DNA of 64,000 bases from Scedosporium boydii (taxonomy: Eukaryota; Ascomycota; Sordariomycetes; Microascales; Microascaceae): NCBI GenBank assembly GCA_002221725.1, contig NJFT01000005.1, forward strand, positions 62,001 to 126,000, given 5' to 3'. Position numbers and translations under genes: made by a program. This document shows positions 33,619 to 47,700 of the stretch, one piece after another. Under the pieces are notes generated by a model. It had not been told where the DNA came from, did not search any database, and saw only the letters and a list, made by a program, of their open reading frames with translations. Position 1 is the stretch's first letter. Every line of letters starts with the position of its first letter.

Positions 33619-34372
33619 GTTGGCCGTCCCTTTCTAGCCGGGGCCACTAGCCGGGTCGCTCACCACTGCGGCAACCCTGTACTATGAACTGAGCCCGAAA
33701 TGCCGCGAAGCATATCCCGAATTTGAGGGGCAACCCCACACCCACAAGCGTTGAAAGTCACTTGCCGTGGAACAGGGTACCATACTCCGTACTAGCGCGG
33801 AGAAGCAGATTCGTCGGACAGGCCATCTTAGTCATCAATTCCGACAGTTGAGTTGAGCTCTGCGGTGTGTGGGTCGCCGACAATCACTTAGAATAGAGAT
33901 AGAGGCAGAGATCGCTGGGAATCAGTTGAATTCTAACTTCTGTGATTGGCCCAACGCCCCTGACCATCGGCTTGGAAGGACCTGGACCAGGGATCAATCG
34001 ACAGCAATCGTACTACTAATTTCTCGGTGCACGGAACCGTCCCCACCCGCCCGTTCGACTTTTGCATTTACTTCGGAGGAATTCCAGCTCTCTCGCTCTA
34101 ATATTTCTTCACCTTTCCTTTGCTTGCCGCGCTGACCATCTTTTCCCTTCCCTTCCACTTCCTTCTGCCTGACCTCGGTTCTGTATACACATCTCTGTTC
34201 CGTTTCCGTTCCCAATTCCGAGCGTTTCTCTCTTGAAGCTTTTTTCTCCTCCCATTGCGCCTCTCCGCCAATTCGTCTCGAGACTCGTCTTTGTTCTTTG
34301 TTTCAGAGGACCCTGCAACCCTCACTCTTTTTTTTTTCTAAATCCCGAACCTTTCCTCAACAAACCGCCAAA
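33619..34372. other. Intergenic region and cytochrome b5 leader
   Basis: 0.75 kb. The last 250 nt are strongly CT-rich and end in CAACAAACCGCCAAA before the start codon, typical of a highly expressed fungal gene. A TACTCCGTA 9-mer occurs near 33784. Confidence 0.55.
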
Positions 34373-34996
34373 ATGTCCGAGTTCACCTACCAAGACGTCG
34401 CTGGACACAACACCAAGGATAGCCTCTACATGGTTATCCACGACAAGGTCTACGATTGCACGAAGTTCATCGATGAGCATCCGTAAGTTTCTCCAATGCC
34501 AAATTTTCGGGGGAGGCCACTTGACGGTTTCGCGCCGGCCTCCCTTTTTTTTACCCCAAAATTCACCCGTCACTCCGTCGGACTTTCGGTCGCTTACATA
34601 CACCCGCTTCATTTTCGCAGTGGTGGTGAGGAAGTCCTTCTAGATGTTGGCGGTCAAGATGCCACCGAGGCGTTCGAGGATGTCGGCCACAGCGACGAGG
34701 CCAGGGAACTCCTGAAGACCCTTCAGACTGGTACCATCAACCGAAAGGTGAGTCCGAATCGCACACGGGAAGACATTTACTCCCCATATCTTTTCTCGCT
34801 TCGCGCAACTAATGTGAGGAATTCGTCAATCCAGCCCGGTGACCCCGTCCCCAAGGCTTCGGCCTCGTACAGCAGCGCCGTCACGGCCGACTCTAGCAGC
34901 ATTGGTGTCGCCACGTACGCTATCGTCCTCATCGGCGGTGTCATCTCTTTCTTCGCCTACCAATATGCCCAGAAGCAGGGTCTTATCGCTGCTTAA
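34373..34996 (+). CDS. Cytochrome b5, microsomal
   Basis: Exons 34373..34482, 34621..34747 and 34835..34996; introns of 138 and 87 nt; 132 aa. The haem-binding domain (about 4-78) has [14 protein letters not shown], the first axial-histidine motif [22 protein letters not shown] and the second histidine in [14 protein letters not shown] short linker leads to a C-terminal membrane anchor at about residues 104-124 ([23 protein letters not shown]), so the protein is tail-anchored in the ER. Family knowledge: it passes electrons from cytochrome b5 reductase to desaturases, sterol C4-methyl oxidase and P450s. The leader is pyrimidine-rich, consistent with strong expression. Confidence 0.96.
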
Positions 34997-35683
34997 AGAG
35001 CTCTCTACCTCCATCATGACACGGTTAGCCCCCGAATTTATAGAGAGATTGGCGCCGATCGCATTCGGGAGAAAGGACATTCTTTAATCGGGGGACGGAT
35101 GGCCTTGCATCTTCTCCTCGCACTCGTTTGTTTGATTAGAAATTGGCGTAGTATCACAAGAATGAAGCCGGTAGTTCTAGCTTCCTGGGAGAAGAAGACC
35201 TTCTAGCAAGGCGGGTTGGGAAACGATTGATTGGGACATGATATCTTTTCTCGGGGTTTTTTTAACTAGAAACAGGAGAAGATACCAACAGAACAAAGCG
35301 ACAGATAGTTTACGGAACCTATGATGGCCAGGCTTTGAAATGCAGTTTAATATTTTTTGATGTAATAAAAAACATTTTTTTCCAAGCTTCAATGTGTCTT
35401 CCAGCTGTCCTCTTTGGCAGATTAATTTTGAAGCTCGGACTCTTCAGGGACCTCTCACATGCATGTGAACTTGGCATTTCTACACCTTTGTAAGCGGGAT
35501 CAATCTGAGGCCTGGCAATTGAGATCGCAAGATCGCAAGAAACGACTCTTAAATAGGATGGTACTCATGAATATAATGAAATAAATTTAAAGCAAAAAAA
35601 CACACACTTCAAAGAATTTTCCTCCTTTCAAATCTGCAGTGACATTTGCTTCCCCATCCCAAACTTGTTGGCAGCTCACCACC
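34997..35683. other. Cytochrome b5 3' UTR and TFIIE beta promoter
   Basis: 0.69 kb. An AATAAA at 35364..35369 is a candidate polyadenylation signal of the cytochrome b5 gene. No other feature seen. Confidence 0.5.
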
Positions 35684-36988
35684 ATGGATCTGGATGATGA
35701 GCTCACCCTTGTTGATGAGCTCAATAGCTCACCAGGCACCTGGAAAAGTCCATCACGTGCAAATGAGAAGTCTAAACCATCACGTGATGCCAAGAAGTCC
35801 AAAGACAACCCCAGCTCTTTAAACTTTGGCCAAAGCACCCCTGCTCAGCACACTCAGTCGCCACCATCCGTCCTCCAGAAACATTCCGGCTCCCGAGTAG
35901 GACAAAGCAGCGAGCCCGAGTCCCCCACGGCTACGACCGTCCCGAGAGTCAGAATCGTCAAATTCGGCGACCTTAGGATTTCCAACGACGACGATCTGTC
36001 TTCCCCCGATCCTCTCCAAGCAGACACCCCAGAGCCTTCGTATTCCAGCGCCGCGCACAGCCGCGTCGACAGCATGTCGTCCTACCTGGAGAGCCAGCGG
36101 GCTGCCTTCAAAGGCGCCCTCAACTCGGCCGCCTCCAAGATCCAGACTAAGAAGCCCACCATCCCCATCCCTAGGGCCCCCGCGTCCCCTTCTCCCTCGA
36201 TCGGCTCGACTACCTCGCGCAATGAGCCCGCGACGACGAGCACGCCTCCGGGCAAGCGCAAGCGCACGGACATTGTCTACTCGCAGCCGGAGAACACGAG
36301 CTTCGGCGACCAGATCGGTACGCAGATGCACTTCGCCCTGACCTACCTGCGCGAGAAGAACGGGCCCAAGTCCCTCGACGACATCCTGGGCCACCTGAGC
36401 CTCATGAAGCATGGAGAGCAGTACAAGGAGACTTTCGCCGAGATGATCCGTCGCCACCCGCGCGTCGAGTTCATCCCGCAGCCCGACGTCACGGAGCAGA
36501 AGTGGAACATGGGCAAGTACACCTACCGACCCATCATCCCCGGCGTCAAGGACAAGACGTCGCTCCTCAAGTTCTTGCAGAACCGCAAGGACGCTTCTGG
36601 CGTGGCCGTCAAGGACTTGAAGGACGGATGGCCCGATTGCGAACCCGCCCTCGCCGAGCTCGAGAAGCTGCACAAGGTCCTCGTTATTCGCACTAAGAAA
36701 GAGAATAACCCCAAGCACGTCTATCTCGATGACCCTTCCCTCTCGTCCGAGATCGACCCGGAGTTCAAGAACATGTGGCTTCGCGTCCCCATTCCTAAGC
36801 CCGAGGAGCTCCCGCGCAAGCTGCAGGCTGTTGGCCAGAAGCCTACGAGCGACGACCCGACTGCGGGTGGCAAGATCGTCGCGGCTAAGCCTAAGCCGCA
36901 GAAGAAGCGGACCACCAAGAGGGTTGGCAAGGTTACGAACACGCATATGGAGGGCGTGCTCAAGGACTTTAGCCACCTTAAGCGATAA
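35684..36988 (+). CDS. TFA2: Transcription initiation factor IIE subunit beta
   Basis: Single exon; 434 aa from the first ATG (35684, CACCATGG context). The core begins at about residue 131 (MSSYLESQRAAFKGALNSAASK), then a Pro/Ser-rich linker and the winged-helix region (GDQIGTQMHFALTYLREKNGPKSLDDIL; VEFIPQPDVTEQKWNMGKYTYRP; LLKFLQNRKDASGVAVKDL). The C-terminus is Lys-rich (KKRTTKRVGKVTNTHMEG). Family knowledge: with TFIIE alpha (Tfa1) it recruits and regulates TFIIH at RNA polymerase II promoters. The first 130 residues are acidic and Ser/Pro-rich, with no recognised match; the conserved start I remember corresponds to Met131 (36074), so the upstream ATG may be an annotation choice or an alternative start. 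It faces the C2H2 gene tail-to-tail. Confidence 0.92.
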   Translation: MDLDDELTLVDELNSSPGTWKSPSRANEKSKPSRDAKKSKDNPSSLNFGQSTPAQHTQSPPSVLQKHSGSRVGQSSEPESPTATTVPRVRIVKFGDLRISNDDDLSSPDPLQADTPEPSYSSAAHSRVDSMSSYLESQRAAFKGALNSAASKIQTKKPTIPIPRAPASPSPSIGSTTSRNEPATTSTPPGKRKRTDIVYSQPENTSFGDQIGTQMHFALTYLREKNGPKSLDDILGHLSLMKHGEQYKETFAEMIRRHPRVEFIPQPDVTEQKWNMGKYTYRPIIPGVKDKTSLLKFLQNRKDASGVAVKDLKDGWPDCEPALAELEKLHKVLVIRTKKENNPKHVYLDDPSLSSEIDPEFKNMWLRVPIPKPEELPRKLQAVGQKPTSDDPTAGGKIVAAKPKPQKKRTTKRVGKVTNTHMEGVLKDFSHLKR

Positions 36989-38621
36989 GGGAACGGTTTT
37001 CATTTGAGATCTTCTGATGGCCACTTAGGAGGAGGAACAGGTGAGCTAATATACAGCCAGCCATCCACGGATTGGCTCACTCACACTCTCTCCATCCTCC
37101 ACAGAGAAACAGACTCGGTGGCCTTGTACCATGACATTTCGAGATCAGCAGCGGCAAGCAGACAGGCAGAACGGTTTTTTAAAATTATACAAAAAGGGGA
37201 GCATAGCACGGCGTTTCAAGGGGAAACCGGCGCAAAAGGTGTCAAGGAAAATCACAATTTATCAAAGGGGTAGGGTTCTTTTTGATTCTTCGCGTTTAGA
37301 GCAGGCGAGGAGGGAGGCAACTCCACGCCGGATATGGTTTGATTCGGTTCGGGCTCGGGTTCGGTTTTCTTTTATTTTCTGTCTCGGTCTCTTGTTCGGT
37401 TCTTTATGGGTTCTCCGCGTTCGGAGCGCGGAGATCTAGACAATCAATAGACGTATCTCTTGCTGTAATTCCCATTCGCCACTGTAGAGACTGTAGAGAT
37501 TTATCTAAGTAGGAGTGAGGGACGACGGCATTTCTTCCTCGAGCTTTCATTTTCGGAGTCACAGATCACCAAGCAACACATCAGCAACACTAAACGAATC
37601 GAGGAAAAGAAAGGTACCATCTATCCATTGTTCTCCGGAATATAGACTGGCCAGGACTGATATCAGCATTTACATACACACACCCTGTCATCGAATCCTC
37701 CAACCATAACCATAGACGAAGCAAGAAATCCAGAAGAAGGGCATGAACAGAAAAAAAAAATGAGGTAGTCTATATTGCGCAAAAAGACGTTTCACACATC
37801 AATCCCTCCTCGTAGCTCGGGCTACCCACCCTCTTTTGCCTTCTATCTACAGAACTGGAAAAAAGGACAACAAAGAGGAGAAAAAAGACCAACATACTTC
37901 AGAGACTTGAGACTTGACGAAGTCCACAAAGGGAGAGGAAGAAACACACATGCGCGAAGGCTACCCTGCCGTAAAGAAAAAAGCAAAGGAAATAGAAAAA
38001 AGAAAAAAAAACTTCCGCCCTTTCCCTTCCCGACTTGATTCCTAGCGTACCTAACAGACGGGATAACCGCCCTTCTGTTTCATAGAGACATCGAAGAAAA
38101 TCAAAGAGGAAAAAAAGGTGAAGGTGAGAAAATTCACACGAGTTCCATCTAGTTCGCGCCATTGACACAACAAAAGAGAAAATGGAAAGGACAAGAGAGG
38201 GGAAATATTATTTTGAGGGACATAGTAAAAGGGAACATTGAGATGAGAGAGTTTCGACTCCGTAAGGAGTTAAGAAAGTCATTAGGTATTCGATAGGGAA
38301 AAAAACTAGCCGAGTTGAAAACCTGAGAAGGGCAGATCATCGGCTGTTCATCGACCAGGCATGTTCGTCGTGCCAAGTCAAGAAGAAAAAAATATAGTTA
38401 ACACACAGGGGGGTATCGAGTGGTCGTTTTTCAGTAGATAATTATTAGTTTGTAGTCCGGGTCTATGCGCATAAAGAGTGACGGTATTGTTGGGGCCAGC
38501 CCACTGAAGGTGATGAGTTGGCCTCCTTGTTTTGCATAGAGGGTCTCAGAGCTTGCCCCCAGAGGGCAAAAGAATAACCTTAAAAGGACAAAGGAAACCG
38601 ACGTTGACGGTCATGTTGACT
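36989..38621. other. Convergent intergenic region TFIIE beta / C2H2 factor
   Basis: 1.6 kb, largely AT- and A-rich with no credible ORF; probably both 3' UTRs, with a long one for the C2H2 gene. Confidence 0.5.
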
Positions 38622-40120
<1,499 letters not shown>

Positions 40121-41551
40121 TCTCACCAAAAGGTGTAAAGGTGTTTTTCCAAGGCGGCAGCAGGAGCTACTCAAGGTCTCGATCAAGACGGGGTTCTGAG
40201 CCTGATTCGAGGCAGGAAACAGTCAGCAACCTGTTGGTTAGGATCAAATATGGGAAAGACCCCGACTTGTTGTAGTTTTGCTTAGGTGAGATGCAAGGGC
40301 TACACCAATACAGGGCAGTGCGCAGGGAGAAAGGAGCGGTGGGAGGGTTGGGAGAAATGGGGACAAGGCGGACAGGGAGGGTAGCAATCCTTTGAGATTA
40401 TTTTTTTTTTCTTTTTTCTTTTTTCTTTTGTCTCTCTATTTTTTTCGTCCCCTTCCCCTTTCCGACCGGTGTGCAGACGAGGCTAAAGCGAAGAGCAATA
40501 GGAAGGAGAACGAGCTCACCTGAAATGGGAGATATCAGATTCTGGCTGCCGAAAGTTGATGCGGAGCGGTCGCCAGAGAAGTATTCTTGGTGTCACAAGT
40601 ATGGGACGACTGTGTTCTCCTTAATGCACACAACAGGATTCGACTGCAGGAGAGGGTAGCTGGAGGCGGTATGGAGGCGAAAGGAGCCCAAGGGATTCTG
40701 CTTAGGTACAGAAAGCTCCGGTCATAAATTGGCCACCGAGGGTAGTGAAAGGCAAAAGTCGGTGGTCGTCGGATAGGTCTGGGGCAAAGAAAGACCCTGA
40801 GGTCGCGGGGAAGAAGAAATCGGAATGGGAAAATCGTTGATCTCGCGCAGAGAATCGCGGTTCGGACCACGGCGTCTGGATTTGGAGTCGGGCGGAAGAA
40901 CGCAATGACTCGGTGGTGCTGCAGCTTGGGGAAGAGCGCACGGTTAATTCTGGACGTTGCAGCGGATTAGTTTGATGCTGTCTCTACCCAGGCAATACCA
41001 AGAGTGGCCCCGACTAGTTTCGACAACTAGGCAAACACACAGGCGCAAGAACAAGAGACGATGGGGTTTGATGGAGAGGCAGGCTGATGGCTGAATGGTA
41101 GAGGAAAGGATTTTTGTTTGCTTTGAGGATCAATAGGAGTAAAAATAGAGTCGGTGGTAAAAACGAAGGGCCAAGAAAAGAACGGGATGGACGTGTTTGG
41201 TTTGCCAGCCCAAAGACAGAGAGCAGCCAACCAAAGTCAAAAACAAAACCAATGTTATGTCACAGAATCATTCAAGTACTACGAAAGTACTTTTGGGAAC
41301 ATTGAACATTGCAGCACCAAACTAAAATCGCACTCGCACTTGCCAGTTCTGCACTTTCTGCGCTACTAGGCACAGCCAGCACACACGCTAAAATAGAAGG
41401 AGCCTTGATGAAGGTGGGTAAGTGCTGCAATCGTGAGTTTGGTCTGCTGCAAGTGAATCTGGAGAAGAAGCGAGGGGGGGCAATGGGACAGAAGAAGAAC
41501 CGAAGCACAATCAGAAAAAGAAAAGAAAAAAATAATCGAAAATATAGGTAG
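40121..41551. promoter_or_regulatory. Upstream region of the C2H2 gene
   Basis: Long CT/GA-rich leader-like DNA without a coding exon. It contains a T-rich tract near 40400..40445 and a GAAA-loop variant of the dispersed motif at 41280..41290. Confidence 0.45.

Positions 41552-41588
<37 letters not shown>
41552..41588 (+). repeat. Poly(A) tract, 37 nt
   Basis: Uninterrupted run of 37 A inside an A-rich stretch (41500-41640) at the start of the gene-poor block. No adjacent reverse-transcriptase remnant was recognised. Confidence 0.95.
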
Positions 41589-41590
<2 letters not shown>

Positions 41591-44500
41591 ATGAAAAAGG
41601 AAACAAACAGGAAACGAAAGGAGAAATCAAAATGAAGCAACAAAATGCACTTCTCGGCGTGTCTATCCAAGCATTCGGAGAATACCCACTCGCCTGCTAC
41701 TAATAGCAAGAAAAAGGAAGTACCAACCTGTTGTGTTTAGGCAAAGAACCAAGTAAAGTAATTGTGTCTCCGTTTACTTCTTGCCAGACAAGCAGATTTA
41801 AGCCGCGATATCAGGCGAGCTTTGCGGCCAAATGGAACAATCGAGAATGGTGTGCAGTGCAATAAAAGGAGTGTATCAACGACTCGGCGCTGAGCTTGCG
41901 CGTATGGATGATTCGTTTCTCGCGTCGTGAGGCAAGTCGCGATGTGGTCTCTTCGTCCGTCCTAGACAAGATGGACAGGTGCAGCTGTCCGAGGAGAGGG
42001 TGGATTGTCTGCTACTTTGCGCAATGCTGCCAACGGCAATGCTGTGGATTGGATCGAGTCTCCTGCCGCACAAGAGATTTTTTTGAATCTAATTTCGAGG
42101 TCGTGCAGCGAGCGGAAACAGAGTTGGGGTTCGTGTTGTGTTGCTTGGATAAGTTCGTCGACTGGATGGTGGATTACAAGAAGTGTAAGACAAACGCACC
42201 AGGCGGACCAACGAACGGGACAAGGAAAGTGAGATATATCAAGGTTCCCCAGGATATTATTAGAAAGTTGAAGTTGGGTGAGGTTCTCGTGTGCCAGGGG
42301 CAAAACCAAAACGAAGGGATTACTGTAGGATTTATTGTGACAAGGGAAAGGAAAAGGAGGGAAGCAAGGACGATGCAGCGTGGTTCAAGAAGAGGGTGTA
42401 GTGATCCTTTTCTTCAGATCGAGAAGAAGAGCGATGTTATGTTCTCCAACTCCACAACGCCCAGCCAAAGTACATCCACTCAATACGTCCACTACTTCGT
42501 ACATCCTTCGTCTCCTTCGTCCACAACGAATCATTGCTGATGCTTCATGGAAGGAACCTGATGATGTAGAGACCCAGCCCAGACCAAGTACTTCCGTCTG
42601 TACCTGCCGCTACCCTGGAAAAAGTCTAGAAGAAGACTTGTCGTCCAGGGTGTTATTATTACGGAGTGTTTCGTACCTCTCTTACCTGCACCCTACCGGA
42701 GGGGTACAAGACCAATGAATATCTCGCATTTCATTTACCCAACGGAAGGAGTGCGGAAAGAGTATATGCTTGTACATCGTGCACCGGTCCAGATACTCTA
42801 CGTCCCAAGTATTATTATCACCCCCGGCTGGCGGATTAGCTTGGAAGCTGCTGGATGCTGTACCCCAGAGTGCAGTGGTTAAGTATAACACCATTAGTCT
42901 ATCTTCTTTTTCGTACCTTGGACAGATCGTATTCATCCAGGATTACGACCCTTCCAACGCAGTCGTTGCCCTTTTTCAAAATAGTAGTATCACGACATCA
43001 CAACCTCGAGATGGATGGCACTAGAAACGAGGCTCTTTCCCAAGACAGATCTAAACGTAAAGGATCTTGTCGATGCAAGGTACAGGACTGTCCTTTTCTC
43101 CCCTGCTTCATGCGTTGTCCTGACTGAAGCAAGGTACATTTCGCAAGAATGTGAAGAAAACCCTGGGGCCCACAGTTTCTCGGTCGTTGGTGTGACGTTG
43201 GGGCTTCGGGGATGTTGTCCGGGGGTGCACTGAAGCGCGGGCAAGGGACCCAGACTGGAACCAGGGCCCACCCGGTCTAGAAAGTCGAGCACTTCCCTTT
43301 TTTCTTTTACCTGGTGGTCCCCTTCGCCCCCAGCTTGGGCCACAGATCTGTGTGTCGAGCAGGGATGGGGGTGTGTGTGTGTGAGAGAAAGCGAGGATAC
43401 TTCAGAACGTGCGTGAAAGTGAAGCAGCCCACTCCCTCATCAGTCAAACAGCTCCTGCTCAAACACTTCCTTGCTCTAACTGCGCCTACTAAACCTATAA
43501 ATAAAATCCGCCGAGCTACGGTCCCTGAAGGGAGAAACCAGAAACCGATTGTGATGATGGAAATAGGGAGAGCCAACGCAGGAACGGAACAAAGGAAAAT
43601 GGGAGAAAAACAAAAGAAAAGAAAAGAATAAAAAGAAAAAGAAAAAAAAGCATGCAGGGCACAGGCGTGGCTGCCACGGAGCTCAACCAGCATCATCTCG
43701 GCACGCTCCAGATTAGAACCAGCAGGGTGGTATGCGCACTCCAATAGTAAGAGAACAACGCGTGGAATAGCAAGGAACATGAGGCCATAACCAGGATCCT
43801 TCACAATGCGTTTTCCTACTAAACTTTATGAGATCATTACAGATTGCATGGAACAGAGGGTTAGTGGTAATGTCAATTCCAGGGCTGATGCTACCTTGAG
43901 TGTATTAGTGTGCTGGTAGAACTGTGAACCGTGCTACTTCACCACGCGATAGATGGACCAGGTATCGTCGAGCTTTGCCTCGATTCGGCAAGTTCATCGG
44001 AGCTGCCGTGCAAGGTCCTGACCACGGGGGGCCTCCCCCTGGCGTTGCGAAATGCCCGCCTGCCTGGTCCTTCTCCAGATAATAATATGTATGTAGTCTC
44101 CTGCGTTGGTTTGGGGGGGCTAGGCCATAGGTTCGCATTTGTTATCTCGAGCTGCGCTAGAAAGTTAGAGCTGACCAGTAGATGCTTCAGACGCTACTCG
44201 CAGTGGATCATGAGCTTCCTCCGTCCCCCTAGGCTCCGTGAGATGTGATATGCAGGATGAAGTCGCAATGGTTCCTAACCCAGATGAGAAAGGATCACGA
44301 TCCTGCCGTCGAAACAGAAAACAAGATTACACCTGTTATTGCATATTCCTCACGCGGATTGTTTAGATGCTGCCAAGCTGGTTAGATTACATGGTATCCC
44401 ATCCTTCCGTGTGGAGTATTGGCAACGGCCCAAGGGAGAAGCCACGCGACGAGAGCGAAATAGCGTCGGATCTAGCGCGAGATTCTGAATGTACGAAAGT

Positions 44501-47500
44501 ACATGTGCGGAGTATAATGCGCAGGTCGTGGGCAGTGGGCAGTGGGCAGTGGGCAGTGGGTAGGCACAGATCAATTTGCATGTGGTCTGGTACGAAAGTA
44601 ATTTGCAATCCCAGTGAAGCCAGAGGTTTGCCGGGCCCTTCCGCCGGGCCCAGAAAGTGAACAAGACTTCGCTCTCGAACAGACGAAGTGCCGTCCTTGT
44701 GCCGTCCTTTGTGAAGAAGTTCACGGGACGAAATGGTTGGGCACAGGATGATTCGTGCGCCCAGAGGGCCTGAAGCTATTCGCTTGACGTTAGTGGACTA
44801 TTTGTTTGGTAATTTACGGTGCGGTGCGGTGCTAGGGCGTGGGATGGCCCTTGTGGCGCAGAGTCCAAAGTTGCCCAGTCCCCATTCCTTCAGCATCGCA
44901 GATTACCGATGGAATCGAACAATTTACCAAGTAATAGGACGGATGTAACTAGTGGCATTAGTCAATAACGGCAACCTGAAATCCTCATCTTACGAAGCAC
45001 TTCGCATTTGGAGCTCTCATCCAAATTAAGCATGGCGGGTGACGATCTGATATTGTGGAGATGTCTGGTAGCCTCAACTCGGGCTGACGATGATCAAATA
45101 GTCTTGGACATCTGTACTTTGGCTTCGCACACTAGTGTAGCTCCTCCGTAGTACGTAATACAAGATTGACCACATGCACGCTGCAGTACAATTGTATCAA
45201 ATGAAAGACTTGCCAATACCTCGTGCTCGTAATGATTGTGCCCAATTTTAGCCCTTCTCTGGGAGAGCATAAATTTGGCCGTCCAAATCTGGCTCGCATA
45301 ACCCTCTATCCCATGAGAATCTCGTCCAATCTCGTAGCGAGTCGTCGGCAAGGGAGCGAACCAAGAAACCCCAAAATCTCCCCCTCAACTCCAAGGGCTC
45401 AAAAGTAGCACAGGTAGCATTGAGGGGCAATTGATGGCTCGTCGCTCATGGTCCATCCATCATGGGAAAGAGCTGATGTTCTCGGGAGCTTCAAGGAAGC
45501 CGGGCATGTTAGGCAAGGACCACATCGAGGTCCAAGCATGGAAGAAAAGAAGAACACAGATGCCAGCATCGGCAAGGGCACTAAAAACCACCCTGGCATG
45601 CCAGGAACGCTGGAAGTGTTCGGTTTCGTAATACTTGATTGATGCAGGCATGTTCCAGGGCAAGCCCCCTGAGAAGAAGCACAGGACGAAGAATGTTCCA
45701 TGGACCTTCGATGCAAAAACTCCAGGCTTCTCCGTTGTACGAAGTACGCTAGACTTCTCAGCTGGTGGGCCTGTTCTTGGTTCAAAGTTGTATTGATTCT
45801 CCACAACAGCACATACACTCACGAAGTATGCCTCCGAAAGAGGTGGAGGGAACATTCCCATTACTTCAACCCGCGCTGAGTACCCATTTCCCAGTATACA
45901 TCGTGGATACATTGATCATTGTATTAAAATGTGCGCCCCAAGTTGTCCATTCAAACCGAATTGTCTTGGTCATTTCTCAAAACAGGCTAGCTTACCTCGT
46001 TTGAAGTGCTGCTTCGGCACGAAGTACTTCTTGGAAGCGAAGGTTGCGGGAAATTTGTATCCCCGTATCGCCCATCCCACCAAGTTCATGATGCCCACAA
46101 TCAACGATTGAACAATCCAACTTGCATCCATTGATGTATGAAGCAGCACCGCCTTTCGTGACCTCAATGTTGGTCCGTAAACAATTAGGGTCATGCATTG
46201 TCGGGGGCTGCGTCTCCCTAGGCAGGGGAGACAGACGTCAAGAGTCAACTGGTGCCTCCTGCATGACGCAGCGGAACTCCCATCATTTCAGTCCTCTTCC
46301 GCCTCGCCTCGGCACGGATCAATTATGCTAATAATAAACGCAAAAGGGAGATAATATCAATTGATCAATTACGAAGTACAATCAATGCCCATGATACTGA
46401 TTTGGCAGGCTGGCTGATTTACCAACATTTGTTCCCCCTCCTTCCTCCTTATGCGCAAATTGATAATAGCGCGGTCATATCTCTTATTTCAGAATAGGGG
46501 ACGAGACGGATCAAAAAATAGTATGTCATACTGATACGATTAAGATCGGTCGTCGTATCCATTCTCGGTAACGACAGTTAATCCATAATCCATCCTATCT
46601 TCCGTCCCATCCTCAACGACGAGATCGCCCTCATCATACAGTTGTGCAGGGACACTCATACCACGGAGGTGGCTTCCTACCGGTACTTCGTATGGTCCGC
46701 CGGTGTCCTTCTTTTCAATCCTCATCACCAAGTCCAAGCCAGACACACCCTTTGCCATTTCGATTGTTCGTTCTCAATTGGCCTGCCAGCCCTGAATGGA
46801 TTTGGGATGGATGTGGTCCATTAGCGCCGAGATATTGCAATGCGACATGGTGGTTGGCTGCGTGGAATTATACACGGGGTCAAGTGCAGCCAGACCCCCA
46901 TCAATCACATTGATGGCCAACCCAGACAAAAGGAAGGAGGAGGGGGAGTGACCTCGACAGCAAGCTGAACTGGGGAAGGGCGAGGGAACGGGCTCGGTTG
47001 GTCCTTCCAGAAGATTTCTAGAAGCGTTTGGCTGCAAGCAGGCGCAAGGACCCCACCCGTCTCATCTCAGCGACATGGAAGGTGCGCATGTACTTCGTAC
47101 GATGTACCTCGGTACCAAGACAGGTACTTCCTCCTCGACATCGTCGTTTTTGGTAATTGATTGTGATCACTTTAGCCCACCCTCCATTACCTGGACGCTG
47201 CAAACTAACCCGTTCCAAAGGGCTCTGCTCCTCTCCTTCTCCATCCAAAGACCAATTACAAGGGCACTACCCGAAGGAACCAAAGACCTCATGCAGGAAA
47301 TGGGCCAACACTATCCAAACTTCTCCTCGTGGCAATGGGCCCATTACCACGAGGACAAGGGACGCTTCAGGCCGCGGTGATTTGGATGCAAAGTTTCCTC
47401 CCTATCGCACGACGGAGAACAAGGCTTGGCTGTCGAGGGGCTCTCTTCCTAGCTCGAAAGCATTCGGAATCCGAAAAGCTTGATGCAAAAGCGTTTTGCT

Positions 47501-47700
47501 ATCTGCTAGCATGCCCAGACCTTGGAAATCGAAGACGGCGATCAGCTGTCCGTGCGACGGCACCAGGAAATCCCCAAATGTCTTCTTTTTTCTCATAATA
47601 TTTCTTTCCGAAGGATACCATCCAAGTATATTAGTCGACGGTGAAAGACAAAAAGAAAACAATTCCGCTATGAATTAATTTCCTTACATGCCTCGCTTGT
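41589..47700. other. Gene-poor block, motif-rich half
   Basis: No supported gene. ORFs such as 41896..42540 (+) and 43307..43804 (-) lack any recognisable domain. It carries five exact TACGAAGTA/TACTTCGTA copies (42493, 45738, 46370, 46684, 47091) plus several near copies, and the 7-bp minisatellite at 44528. Confidence 0.55.
44528..44562 (+). repeat. GTGGGCA heptamer minisatellite
   Basis: Four perfect GTGGGCA units (44528..44555) and a fifth with one change (GTGGGTA). Confidence 0.95.

Noticed and set aside
35819..37024. 401-aa open frame antisense to TFIIE beta
   Set aside because: Leu/Arg-rich mirror of a GC-rich coding sequence; no domain. The sense strand encodes an unmistakable TFIIE beta.
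41896..42540. 214-aa plus-strand open frame in the gene-poor block
   Set aside because: No recognisable domain, odd composition and no splice or leader signals that support it.
43307..43804. 165-aa minus-strand open frame with hydrophobic stretches
   Set aside because: The hydrophobicity comes from translating an oligo(A)/oligo(T) tract; no conserved pattern.
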